64,000 bases of DNA from Polaromonas sp. YR568 (GTDB taxonomy: Bacteria; Pseudomonadota; Gammaproteobacteria; Burkholderiales; Burkholderiaceae_C), in assembly GCA_945878995.1 (NCBI GenBank), contig CAMCUN010000008.1, positions 1 to 64,000 on the forward strand, read 5' to 3'. Shown here piece by piece: positions 36,693 to 44,871 of this stretch. Within the stretch, counting starts at the first letter, position 1, and every line of letters starts with the position of its first letter. Both the position numbers and the translations under genes were made by a program. The notes beneath the pieces are model-generated. The model was not told the origin of the DNA and ran no database searches. It worked only from the letters and a program-made list of their open reading frames with translations.

Positions 36693-37105
36693 GGGGCTGA
36701 AAACTCCATTTGGCGCACCATCTGCTGCTCGGCGATCAGCCAGAGTGTGGACTCGCGCACAAAGGTGGTACTCACCGTGTTCAGGCTGAACAGTTCAGGG
36801 CGCTGGCCCTCTAGCTGGCGGTAGGCCGTCATGTAGGCCTCGACCACGGCTTGCTCTGGGCCGCACTCGAGCACCAGAATGTTGCTCAGCGTATGGAACA
36901 CCCGCATGCCCTGGGGCCGCGCCTGCAGCGCCTGAACGATGGCCTCGTGCCCTTGCAGCCACTGGCCTTGCCGCAGCCAGCGCCCTTGGGGCGTGAACAG
37001 CTGGGCCAAGGCCTCGTAGCGACGCGCATCGAGGTGGCTGATGAGGGCATACAGGCATTGGCTCCAATGCCCCAGGTCTTGCGGGGAGGCGGTGACATGA
37101 CTCAT
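36689..37105 (-). CDS. NTF2-like/SnoaL-like small protein
   Basis: The 138-residue protein has the alpha+beta-barrel pattern of SnoaL-like NTF2 proteins (YALISHLDARRYEALAQLFTPQGRW, HEAIVQALQARPQG). Such proteins act as small isomerases, dehydratases or ring-dioxygenase partners; the reaction here is unknown. The ATG at 37105 is chosen because it starts the fold, although the frame opens at 37159. It is the first gene of a minus-strand operon, divergent from the LysR at 37190. Confidence 0.78.
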   Translation of the reverse strand: MSHVTASPQDLGHWSQCLYALISHLDARRYEALAQLFTPQGRWLRQGQWLQGHEAIVQALQARPQGMRVFHTLSNILVLECGPEQAVVEAYMTAYRQLEGQRPELFSLNTVSTTFVRESTLWLIAEQQMVRQMEFSAP

Positions 37106-37189
37106 GGCCCCAGTGTAGGAATCGCCGGCGCCCCTTAAGGCCGAGGTTTGATAATCCAAGGTTTCGCAGCAAGAAACAAAGGGGAGCCC

Positions 37190-38164
37190 ATGGACAGACT
37201 GCGCTGCTTGCAGGTGTTTGCCGAAGTGGCGCGCTCACAAAGCTTTGTGCGCGCCGCCTGGAAGTTGTCCGTCTCCAAGGCGACGGTCACCAAAAACGTG
37301 GCTTGGCTGGAAAACAGCATGGGCTCGCAATTGCTCAACCGCAGCAGCAAACAGGTCACGCTGACCGACGCCGGCCTGCGGGTGCTCGAGAGTGCGCAGG
37401 AGCTGCTCGATCGCTACGAGCGCCTGGAGGCCGATGTGCGCGACTCGGTGCACCTGCCGCGCGGCAGCATCCGGGTGGGCACGCCGCCAGCGTTTGGCAT
37501 CCATCACCTGATGCCTGTGGTGGCTGGCTTTGGCGAGCGCTACCCGGACATCGAAACCACCGTGGTGCTCGACGACGGCCGCATGGACTTGCTGGCCGAA
37601 GGGCTGGACTTGTCCATCCGCATCGCGCCGCAGCTCCAAGATGCCTCCTACATTGCCATTCCGCTGATGAAAGCCCCGCAAGTGCTGGTGGCATCCCCTG
37701 CCTACCTGGCGCGGGCCGGCCAGCCCAAGGACATCCAGGACCTCAAACGCCACAACTGCCTGGTGCACACGCTCAAGTCCTCGGCGGGCTATTGGCGCTT
37801 TGAAGGCTCGCCCCGGCAAGAGGTGCGGGTGCGAGGCACGGTGCGCTCCAACCTTGGCGAGGCGCTCAAAATGAGCGCACTTTTTGGGGCCGGTATTGCG
37901 CTGCACCCCTACTACATGGTTTCCGACGAGCTGAGAAGCGGCGCCCTGCAAGTGGTCTTGCCCGAGCACATCCCTGAAGAGTTGGACATTTACGTGGTGT
38001 TTTCAACCCGCCGCAACATGCCGGTGCGGGTGCGGGCCTTGCTGGAATTCCTCAAAGCCTGGGCCACCAAGCCCCCGCCCTGGGCGCTGGCGCAGCCAGT
38101 GGCTGCCCCAGCGGCGGTGCGCCCGCCCCCTGGCCGGCGCAAGGCGCCTGTCAAGCGCGCTTGA
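37190..38164 (+). CDS. LysR-family transcriptional regulator
   Basis: The 324-residue LysR protein has an N-terminal HTH (about 1-60; SQSFVRAAWKLSVSKATVTKNVAWLE) and a co-inducer domain. A Pro/Lys-rich tail follows residue 290. GGGGAG 4 nt upstream selects the ATG at 37190. It diverges from the NTF2, Fe-ADH, TauD and FAH operon, which it likely controls. Only 84 bp separate the two starts. Confidence 0.9.
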   Translation: MDRLRCLQVFAEVARSQSFVRAAWKLSVSKATVTKNVAWLENSMGSQLLNRSSKQVTLTDAGLRVLESAQELLDRYERLEADVRDSVHLPRGSIRVGTPPAFGIHHLMPVVAGFGERYPDIETTVVLDDGRMDLLAEGLDLSIRIAPQLQDASYIAIPLMKAPQVLVASPAYLARAGQPKDIQDLKRHNCLVHTLKSSAGYWRFEGSPRQEVRVRGTVRSNLGEALKMSALFGAGIALHPYYMVSDELRSGALQVVLPEHIPEELDIYVVFSTRRNMPVRVRALLEFLKAWATKPPPWALAQPVAAPAAVRPPPGRRKAPVKRA

Positions 38165-38180
38165 TCACTCTGAGCCGCGC

Positions 38181-39155
38181 TCAGTCCCCCTTGATCTGGG
38201 CCGCTGCGATCAGCTGGCCCCAGCGCTGGGCATCGCCCTTGAGCCATTCGCGGTACTCGTCGGGGGAGGAGCCCACCACCACCGCCCCCAGGCCGCGCAG
38301 CCGGTCACGCACCTCAGGCTTGGTCAGGGCAGCGCGTATGGCCGTGCTCAGCTTTTGCAGCGCGGGCGCGGGCGTGCCTGCTGGGGCCATGAAGCCCACA
38401 GGGCCGACATAGGACTCAAAGCCGGGAAAGCCGGCTTCTGCCATGGTGGGTGCACCAGGAAAGTCGGGGTGGCGCTTTTCGGTGGTCACGCCCAGGATGC
38501 GCAGCTTTTTGTCGGCCACATGGCTGGCCACGCCAATCATGGGATAAAACATATAGCTCACCCGCCCGGCCATGACTTCCGTCAGCGCAGGACCATTGCC
38601 CTTGAAGGGAATGTGCGTCATCTTGGCGCCGGCGCGCTGAGCCAGCAACTCGGCCGACAGGTGCGCCGAGCCGCCATTGCCGGCCGAGCCGTAGCTCACT
38701 TTGCCCGCGTCGGCCTTGGCCGCTTTGAGCAAGTCAGCCAATGTTTGAAAGGGTGAGTCGTGGCTGACCACCAGCAGTTGCGGCAGTACCACGGCCAGGC
38801 TCACAGGCGCAAAGTCTTTGGCCGGGTCGTACTTGACCATCCCGGGGTTGAGCAGGGGGTTGACGTTGTGCGAAAGCGTGTTGACGATCAGCGTGTAGCC
38901 GTCGGGGGCAGAACGCGCCACCGCCTCGGTGCCAATGTTGCCGTTGGCGCCTGCGCGGTTTTCCACCACCACAGGCTGGCCCAGGGTGGCCGACACCTCT
39001 TGCCCCACGATGCGGGCGATCACGTCGGTCGGCCCGCCTGCGGCGTACCCCACCATGAACTTGATGGGCTTGCTCGGAAAGTCCTGGGCCGTGGCGGCCA
39101 AGGGCAGCAGGGCCAGCAGGGCGGCCATCAGGCGGGTGCGCAGCGTCAAAGTCAT
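38181..39155 (-). CDS. Bug/TctC family solute-binding protein
   Basis: The 324-residue periplasmic binding protein has a signal peptide ending ATAQ, the motif VGYAAGGPTDVIARI, VENRAGANGNIG and LLNPGMVKYDPAKDF. It ends 17 bp from the convergent LysR gene. It lies directly downstream of a flavin hydroxy-acid oxidase gene (24-bp gap) on the same strand, so import of a hydroxy acid is possible. No TctAB gene is near. Confidence 0.92.
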   Translation of the reverse strand: MTLTLRTRLMAALLALLPLAATAQDFPSKPIKFMVGYAAGGPTDVIARIVGQEVSATLGQPVVVENRAGANGNIGTEAVARSAPDGYTLIVNTLSHNVNPLLNPGMVKYDPAKDFAPVSLAVVLPQLLVVSHDSPFQTLADLLKAAKADAGKVSYGSAGNGGSAHLSAELLAQRAGAKMTHIPFKGNGPALTEVMAGRVSYMFYPMIGVASHVADKKLRILGVTTEKRHPDFPGAPTMAEAGFPGFESYVGPVGFMAPAGTPAPALQKLSTAIRAALTKPEVRDRLRGLGAVVVGSSPDEYREWLKGDAQRWGQLIAAAQIKGD

Positions 39156-39179
39156 GCTTGAGTCTCCTTGTTGTATTGA

Positions 39180-40343
39180 TCAGGGGGTGCGAATGAGGTC
39201 GGCGCTCAGCGCGCCAGGATGGGGGGCGCCACACAGTTGTTGGGTGCGCAAAAATTCATCTTTCAAAAGGTCCAGGGCCCGCAGCGCCCCCGCAGCGCCG
39301 CCGGCGGCCACACCAAAGAGCGTGGCGCGGCCCAGCAGCACGGCGCTGGCGCCCAAGGCCAAGGCCTTGGCCGCGTCCACCCCACGGCGAATGCCGCCGT
39401 CGAGCAGCACCGGGATGCGGCCAGCCACCGCCGCCACCACCTCGGGCAGCGCGTCCAGTGTGGCCTGGGCCCCATCGAGCTGGCGCCCGCCGTGGTTGGA
39501 GACCACAATGGCATCGCAGCCCAGGGCGACGGCCCGCTGCGCGTCTTCGGCCCGGCATATGCCTTTGACAATGAGTTTGCGCGGCCAACGCTCGCGCACC
39601 TGGGCCAAGCGGTCCCAGTCAAAGCTGGGGTCGTAGCTGCGGCCCACGGAGGAAGCGATGTCGGTCGAGCTTTTGGCCGCCAGTTCCATTCCGCGCAGGT
39701 TTTCAAAGGCGGGGATGCCTCGTCGCAGCAAGTCCAGCGTCCAGCGCGGGTGCAGCGCAAAGTCGAGCGCATTGCGGCGCGTGAAGCGAAAAGGCACTGA
39801 AAAATCATTGCGGAAATCGCGTTCGCGCTTGCCGCCCACGGGCAGGTCCACGGTGATCATCAGGGCTTCAAAGCCGGCGTGCTCGGCGCGCTCAATCATG
39901 CGCCAGAAAAAAGCCTGGTTGCGCAGCACATAGGCCTGAAACCACAGGCGCCCCGAGGAGGCCTTGGCCACCGCCTCGATGGAGGCTGTGCCGCTGCTCG
40001 AGAGGGTGAACGCAATGCCGTGCTGCTGCGCGGCGCGCGCCAGATGCAGGTCGGCGTCGCGCCAGCCAAAGCCCAGCGCACCGGTGGGCCCAATCGACAT
40101 GGGCATGCCCAGGGGCTGCCCCCACAGCTCGGTGGCGGTGCTCGCTTGCGCCACATTGACCAGCACGCGCGGGGCCAGGCGGTGCCGCGCGAAGGCGCTG
40201 CGGTTGTGCGCCAAGGTGGACTCGTCTTCGGCGCCGCCGTCGTAAAAATCAAAAATGCTGCGCGGCAGACGACGCCTGGCCAAGCTGCGCAGGTCGTTGA
40301 TGCTGTGGCAAGCGCGCAGGTCTGGAGAAGCGCTGAAAAACAT
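39180..40343 (-). CDS. FMN-dependent alpha-hydroxy-acid dehydrogenase/oxidase
   Basis: The 387-residue protein belongs to the lactate/mandelate dehydrogenase and glycolate oxidase family. It has a TIM barrel with IFDFYDGGAEDE, the LPVGGKRERD region, the catalytic histidine in VSNHGGRQLDGA, and FMN-binding DGGIRRGVDAAKALALGA. The frame opens at 40388; the ATG at 40343 gives the usual N terminus. It likely oxidises an L-2-hydroxy acid to the oxo acid at the inner membrane or in the cytoplasm. Confidence 0.93.
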   Translation of the reverse strand: MFFSASPDLRACHSINDLRSLARRRLPRSIFDFYDGGAEDESTLAHNRSAFARHRLAPRVLVNVAQASTATELWGQPLGMPMSIGPTGALGFGWRDADLHLARAAQQHGIAFTLSSSGTASIEAVAKASSGRLWFQAYVLRNQAFFWRMIERAEHAGFEALMITVDLPVGGKRERDFRNDFSVPFRFTRRNALDFALHPRWTLDLLRRGIPAFENLRGMELAAKSSTDIASSVGRSYDPSFDWDRLAQVRERWPRKLIVKGICRAEDAQRAVALGCDAIVVSNHGGRQLDGAQATLDALPEVVAAVAGRIPVLLDGGIRRGVDAAKALALGASAVLLGRATLFGVAAGGAAGALRALDLLKDEFLRTQQLCGAPHPGALSADLIRTP

Positions 40344-40475
40344 TGCTCGATTATGGAAACCCCGCTGCAGCTGCAGCTCAAGGCGCAAGAAATAGAACGT
40401 TTCCCAATCGCGAACGCTGAAGGCCTTTGTCCAGGCCTTCAGCCAGCGTCTGTGAGCCGCTGGCCCCAGTCAGGC

Positions 40476-40940
40476 TCAGGCCGGCTGGTCGGGTTTTCGC
40501 AGCATCAAGGCCGAGCGCTTGCAACTGGCCACCAATTCCTGGCGCTGGTTGTAGCCCCGGTGTTCAAAAATCACGATGCCGTTGTGGGGGCGGGATTGGC
40601 TGGCGCGGACCTCAAGCACCTGAGACTCGACGCGCAAGGTGTCGCCATGGAACACCGGCTTGGGAAAACGCACCTCGTCCCAGCCCAGGTTGCCGACGGT
40701 GGTGCCCAAGGTGGTCTCGCCCACCGACAGCCCCACCAGCAGGCCCAGGGTGAAGGCGCTGTTGACGATGCGCTGGCCAAACTCGGTGTGCTCCCGGCAG
40801 TACTCCTCGTCGAGGTGCAGGGCGGCGGGGTTGTGCGTCATGGCGGAAAAAAGCACATTGTCCATTTCAGTGACCGTGCGGCGCACCGGGTGCTTGAACA
40901 CTTGGCCTACCGAAAATTCTTCAAAGTACAGACCGGCCAT
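40476..40940 (-). CDS. MaoC family dehydratase
   Basis: The 154-residue single hot-dog hydratase has [29 protein letters not shown], with the Asp/His pair altered to N-P-x-x-x-H form typical of MaoC proteins, and [17 protein letters not shown]. It hydrates an unsaturated acyl-CoA or acts on a related thioester. It is divergent from the MarR regulator at 41111, and a promoter motif shared with three other operons lies 61 bp upstream. Confidence 0.88.
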   Translation of the reverse strand: MAGLYFEEFSVGQVFKHPVRRTVTEMDNVLFSAMTHNPAALHLDEEYCREHTEFGQRIVNSAFTLGLLVGLSVGETTLGTTVGNLGWDEVRFPKPVFHGDTLRVESQVLEVRASQSRPHNGIVIFEHRGYNQRQELVASCKRSALMLRKPDQPA

Positions 40941-41001
40941 GACCGCTTCCTATTTTTGTGGGCCGCTGCATCTCGCACACGCGGCGTTGACGTCGGCTGG
41001 T

Positions 41002-41027
41002 GTTTGATATGGTTCCATACTATACGC
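41002..41027 (-). promoter_or_regulatory. Copy A of a direct-repeat operator shared by four operons
   Basis: Read on the minus strand, half-sites GCGTATAGT and CCATATCAA start 15 bp apart. The 26-bp site matches copy B (44846) at 17 of 26 positions. It lies 61 bp before the MaoC start, in the gap with the MarR gene, and it reads toward MaoC. Binding by the MarR protein is a guess. Confidence 0.55.
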
Positions 41028-41110
41028 TAAATTACAGTTCATGAGACTAGAATGTATTCCATGCAGACTCTTTGTTGCCCTTTGCCCTCATCTTGCCCAC
41101 CTTCTGACTC

Positions 41111-41647
41111 ATGACATCCACCGCCGCCAGTCAAGCCCGCCGATCGGCCAAGTCGCCAGTCTTCCAAGAGGAGAACTGGGATGCGCGATTGGGGTTTTTG
41201 ATGCACGACGTCTCGCGCCTGCGCCGCAGCGTGTTTGATGAATTCATGAAGCCGCTGGGCGTGACGCGTTCTCAGTGGTGGGTCTTGGCCTACCTCTCGC
41301 GGCACGACGGGATGATCCAGAGCGACCTGGCCGGCATGCTGGAACTGGGCAAAGCGGCCCTGGGCGGGCTGATCGACAGGCTTGAAGCCAGTGGCTTCAT
41401 CATGCGCAGGCCCGACGAGACGGACCGCCGCGTCAAGCGCATCTTTTTGTCGGCCAGTGGAACGCAACTCATCAAAGAAATGGTCAAGCGCAACCACGAC
41501 ATGAGCGAGCGCATGTTCAAGGACTTGTCCACCGAGGACAGGTACCGTTTGGCCGACATGTTGATGCATGTCAAGCGCAACTTGGTCAGCATTCGCGGCC
41601 AGTCGGCCGTGGCCGACCCTGCAGATGGTGAGCTCCAAGACAGCTGA
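41111..41647 (+). CDS. MarR-family transcriptional regulator
   Basis: The 178-residue protein has the winged HTH of MarR proteins (SRHDGMIQSDLAGMLELGKAALGGLIDRLEASGFIMRRPDETDRRVKRIFL) and an N-terminal dimerisation helix. MarR proteins usually repress and release DNA on binding a small aromatic or CoA ligand. No clear ribosome site precedes the ATG. It is convergent with the Bug gene at 41683. It is the only regulator gene between 38165 and 61226, so it is the best local candidate for control of the shared motif. Confidence 0.9.
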   Translation: MTSTAASQARRSAKSPVFQEENWDARLGFLMHDVSRLRRSVFDEFMKPLGVTRSQWWVLAYLSRHDGMIQSDLAGMLELGKAALGGLIDRLEASGFIMRRPDETDRRVKRIFLSASGTQLIKEMVKRNHDMSERMFKDLSTEDRYRLADMLMHVKRNLVSIRGQSAVADPADGELQDS

Positions 41648-41682
41648 GCTCCCTTTTTGCGCCAGCCCAGCCGCGCACCCGC

Positions 41683-42660
41683 TTACTCGGGCTGTATGCC
41701 CGCTTCTTGCACCTTGCGGCCCCACACGCTGAGCTGCGCCGTCATGTAAGCGCCGAAGTCGGCCGCGCCTGCAGGGGCGACGTCGGCCCCCATGGCGGTG
41801 AGTTTGTCCACCACATCTTTGCGAGCCAGCATCTGGTTGATGCGGGCGCTGACCTGGGCCACGATGGCCGGCGGCATGCCCGTTGGCCCCACCACACCCA
41901 CCCAGGCGGCCAGGTCAAAGCCAGGCAGTTGAGCGGCCGCCCCCACCGAGGGCAGGTCCTGCGTGAGTGGTCCTTTTTGCTCGACCGTCACACCCAGCGC
42001 CCGAATGCGGCCAGACTGCAAGTGCGGCCGGCTCGACGCCAGGTCGACGAACAAAAAGCTGACCTGACCGCCAATCAGGTCGGTCAGGGCCTGCGGCGTG
42101 CTCTTGTAGGGCACAGCCACCGCTCCGAGCTTGGTGAGGTTGCTGAAAGCGGCCCCTGCAATTTGGCCCGTGCTGTTGCCGTAAGCGTAGCTGGTCTTGT
42201 TGGCGGGGTTCTTTCCGTAGGCGATCAGCTCAGGAATGGTTTTGACAGGCAGTTGCGCATTGACCGCCAAGATGAATGGAAAGTAGCAGACCCGGGCGAT
42301 GGGCGTGAAGTCCTTGATCGGGTCGTAAGGCAGGGTCTTGAACAAATACGGGTTGACCGAGTGCGCCGTGTTGGTGGTCAAGAACAAGGTGTAGCCGTCG
42401 GGGGCCGATTTGGCCACCATGTCGGCCGCCAACATGCCCGAGGCGCCGGGTTTGTTGTCGACCACAAAAGACTGCTTGAAGGCGGTTTGCAGGTCTTCGG
42501 CAATCATGCGGGCGACGATGTCGCTGGCGCTGCCCGCGCCAAAGGCAGTGACGATGCGCACCGGCTTGCTGGGCCAGGGCGTCGAAGAGGGCGCTTGCGC
42601 TTGGCTGGCCACGGCGGCCAGCGTCAAGCCCAGTGCGGTGGCGATGCGTTTGATGTTCAT
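41683..42660 (-). CDS. Bug/TctC family solute-binding protein
   Basis: The 325-residue periplasmic binding protein has a signal peptide (to about 24, ASQAQA) and the motifs TAFGAGSASDIVARM, VDNKPGASGMLA and LPYDPIKDFTPI. It is the fourth Bug in the block and lies 84 bp from the MDR gene on the same strand. AGGAGA lies before the start. No TctAB partner is present. Confidence 0.92.
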   Translation of the reverse strand: MNIKRIATALGLTLAAVASQAQAPSSTPWPSKPVRIVTAFGAGSASDIVARMIAEDLQTAFKQSFVVDNKPGASGMLAADMVAKSAPDGYTLFLTTNTAHSVNPYLFKTLPYDPIKDFTPIARVCYFPFILAVNAQLPVKTIPELIAYGKNPANKTSYAYGNSTGQIAGAAFSNLTKLGAVAVPYKSTPQALTDLIGGQVSFLFVDLASSRPHLQSGRIRALGVTVEQKGPLTQDLPSVGAAAQLPGFDLAAWVGVVGPTGMPPAIVAQVSARINQMLARKDVVDKLTAMGADVAPAGAADFGAYMTAQLSVWGRKVQEAGIQPE

Positions 42661-42744
42661 GTCTTGTCTCCTTGGATGGTGTGAGCCTGTTCGAGCGGGG
42701 TGAATGAAATCGATGCCATCAAAAGCGGGCAGGTATGCAAGGCC

Positions 42745-43785
42745 TCAAGGCACAGACCGTGCGCCAGGCGCGCCCGTGCCCAGCTGCAAAATCACCCGGC
42801 GGGTAGACCGCCGGCCCTCGACCTCTTCGAAGGCCTGCGCGTAGTCGGCCAGCGCGTGGCAAGCCCCTGGCGCTGGCCGCAAGCGGCCCTCGCCGACCTG
42901 GGTGAACAAGGTCTGCATCATCTCGCGCAGCTGCTGCGCGTAGCGGCGGCGGGCATCGACTGGGCTCCAGCCCAAGTACCAGCCAAAATTAAAGCCTATC
43001 ACCTCGACGTTTTTCACCAGCAGCAAGTTCGCCGGAATTTGCGGCACGTCGCCACTGGCAAAACCGATCAGGACAATCTTGCCTTCGGGGCGAACGGCGT
43101 GCAGGGCCTGCTCGAATTGCGCGCCGCCCACGGGGTCAAACACCAAGTCGGCGCCTTGGCCATCGGTCAGGGCCTTGATCTGCGCGGCCAGGGAGTGTGT
43201 CTGGTCAGCGTCGCAAACCAAGGCATGGTGGGCGCCGTGGGCCCGCACCAGTTCGCTGCGCTCGGCCGTGCGCGTGACCGCAATCACGCGGGCACCCGCC
43301 AGCCGGGCAATCTCCACGGCGGCCACGCCCACACCACCGGCGGCGCCCAGCACCACCACGGTTTGTCCAGCGGTCAGGCCTGCGCGCCAGTGCAGCGACG
43401 CATGGGCCGTGCCGTAGGTGGTGGGCATGAGGGTGGCGGCATCCAAGGGCATGGCCGCTGGCACATGCCACACAGTTTCAGCGGTGGCCACCGCCTCTTC
43501 ACCAAAGCCGCCCCAGTCCAGGGCAGCCACCACCCGGTCACCGGGCTCAAAGCCAGACACGTCGGGCGCCACCTCCAGCACGGTGCCGCTGACCTCGGTG
43601 CCAGGCACAAAAGGCAAAGGAGGCTTGCGCTGGTAGCGACCGCTGGTTTGCAAAAGCAGCGCGTAGCCCACGCTGGCGTAGGCCACGGCAATGCGCACAC
43701 CACCTGGCCGCAGCGGCGGGGGCGCCACGTCCGTCAGGCGCAGACCCCGCCAGCCGGCCCAGGATTCGCACAGCAGCGCCCTCAC
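42745..43785 (-). CDS. NADPH:quinone-reductase-like MDR oxidoreductase
   Basis: The 346-residue MDR protein without zinc-site cysteines has VPGTEVSGTVLEVAPDVSGFEPGDRVVA, the cofactor motif VLGAAGGVGVAAVEIARLAGA and GKIVLIGFASGD. It resembles quinone oxidoreductases and enoyl-CoA or acyl reductases. It overlaps the next-upstream MDR by 4 bp, indicating one transcript with it. It probably reduces an enone or acts on an acyl substrate; the exact reaction is unknown. Confidence 0.87.
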   Translation of the reverse strand: MRALLCESWAGWRGLRLTDVAPPPLRPGGVRIAVAYASVGYALLLQTSGRYQRKPPLPFVPGTEVSGTVLEVAPDVSGFEPGDRVVAALDWGGFGEEAVATAETVWHVPAAMPLDAATLMPTTYGTAHASLHWRAGLTAGQTVVVLGAAGGVGVAAVEIARLAGARVIAVTRTAERSELVRAHGAHHALVCDADQTHSLAAQIKALTDGQGADLVFDPVGGAQFEQALHAVRPEGKIVLIGFASGDVPQIPANLLLVKNVEVIGFNFGWYLGWSPVDARRRYAQQLREMMQTLFTQVGEGRLRPAPGACHALADYAQAFEEVEGRRSTRRVILQLGTGAPGARSVP

Positions 43786-44804
43786 GGTGCACCGTGCAAA
43801 CGGATCAAGCGCTTGCCCATGTTGCTGCCTGCGTAAAGGTCGGCAATCGAGCCGGGCGCACGCGCGATGCCCTCGACGATGTCCTCGCGGTACTTCAGCT
43901 GGCCCTGCCGCACCCAGCCGGCCAGCCGGGCCACGGCTTCTTCGTAGCGGTGCTCATAGTCCCAAATCAAAAAGCCATGCATGGAGGCTGATTTGTTGAG
44001 CAGGTGGCGCTCGACCCGGGGGCCTTGAGGCCAATCGTCCCAGTTGGCCACCGAGGCGGTGCCACACACCACCACGCGGGCGTTTTTGTTGAGCAAGCGC
44101 ATCACCGCGTCGCTGATGGCGCCGCTGGTGTTGTCGTGGTAGACGTCCACCCCGGCCGGGCAAGCCTGGGCCAGGCGCTGCTCAAAGTCGCTCGCCTTGT
44201 AGTCCAGTGCGGCGTCGTAGCCAAACTCGCTCAGGCACTGTTCGCATTTGGCTGGCCCACCGGCAATGCCCACGGTGCGGCAGCCCGCCAGCTTGGCAAT
44301 TTGGCCCACCGCCGAGCCCACGCCGCCCGCAGCCGTGGAGACCACCACGGTGTCGCCCGGCATGGCGCGGGCCAATTCCTTGAAGGAAAACCAGGCCGTC
44401 ACGCCATTGATGCCGAGCACCCCCAAGGAGAGCGACAGCGGCAGATCGTGCTCGCGGATCTTTCGGCGTATGCCTTGGCCGTCCGACAGCGCGTACTCCT
44501 GCCAGCCCAGCATGCCCATGACGGCGTCACCCGCTTGGTACAAAGGGTGGCGTGAGGCCACCACTCGGCCGGCAGCAAAGCTGCGCATGACCTCGCCCAG
44601 GCCCACGGCCGCTGCGTAGTTGGCCGTGGCATTGACCCAGCCGCGCATGGCCGGCTCCACCGACAAAAATTCATTGCGCACCAGGAATTGACCCGGCTCG
44701 GGCACGGGCACGGGCGCATCTTCCAGCCGAAAATGCTCGGGCTGCGGAATCCCAGAGGGGCGCGCAGCCAGGACCACGCGCCTGGCGGTGAGGGGAAGAG
44801 TCAT
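43782..44804 (-). CDS. NADP-dependent MDR oxidoreductase, alkenal/curcumin-reductase-like
   Basis: The 340-residue MDR protein begins MTLPLTARRVVLAARPSG and has the family pattern VEPAMRGWVNATANYA, VSTAAGGVGSAVGQIAKLAG and GFLIWDYEHRYEEA seen in double-bond reductases of the leukotriene B4 dehydrogenase/curcumin-reductase type. It likely reduces a conjugated C=C next to a carbonyl. Copy B of the shared motif lies 41 bp before its start; the acetoacetate-CoA ligase gene diverges from it. Confidence 0.89.
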   Translation of the reverse strand: MTLPLTARRVVLAARPSGIPQPEHFRLEDAPVPVPEPGQFLVRNEFLSVEPAMRGWVNATANYAAAVGLGEVMRSFAAGRVVASRHPLYQAGDAVMGMLGWQEYALSDGQGIRRKIREHDLPLSLSLGVLGINGVTAWFSFKELARAMPGDTVVVSTAAGGVGSAVGQIAKLAGCRTVGIAGGPAKCEQCLSEFGYDAALDYKASDFEQRLAQACPAGVDVYHDNTSGAISDAVMRLLNKNARVVVCGTASVANWDDWPQGPRVERHLLNKSASMHGFLIWDYEHRYEEAVARLAGWVRQGQLKYREDIVEGIARAPGSIADLYAGSNMGKRLIRLHGAP

Positions 44805-44845
44805 CGGTGGGGTCTCTGAGGCTTGACGGCGTACCGTTTAAGCAT

Positions 44846-44871
44846 TTATTGTATGCCTCCTTACGATATGC
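44846..44871 (-). promoter_or_regulatory. Copy B of the shared direct-repeat operator
   Basis: On the minus strand, half-sites GCATATCGT and GCATACAAT start 15 bp apart. It matches copy C at 17 of 26 positions. It lies 41 bp before the MDR start and overlaps the proposed ATG of the divergent ligase (44868). TTGACG (44823) with an 18-bp spacer and TATTGT (44847) may be the ligase promoter, so one protein here could affect both genes. Confidence 0.6.
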
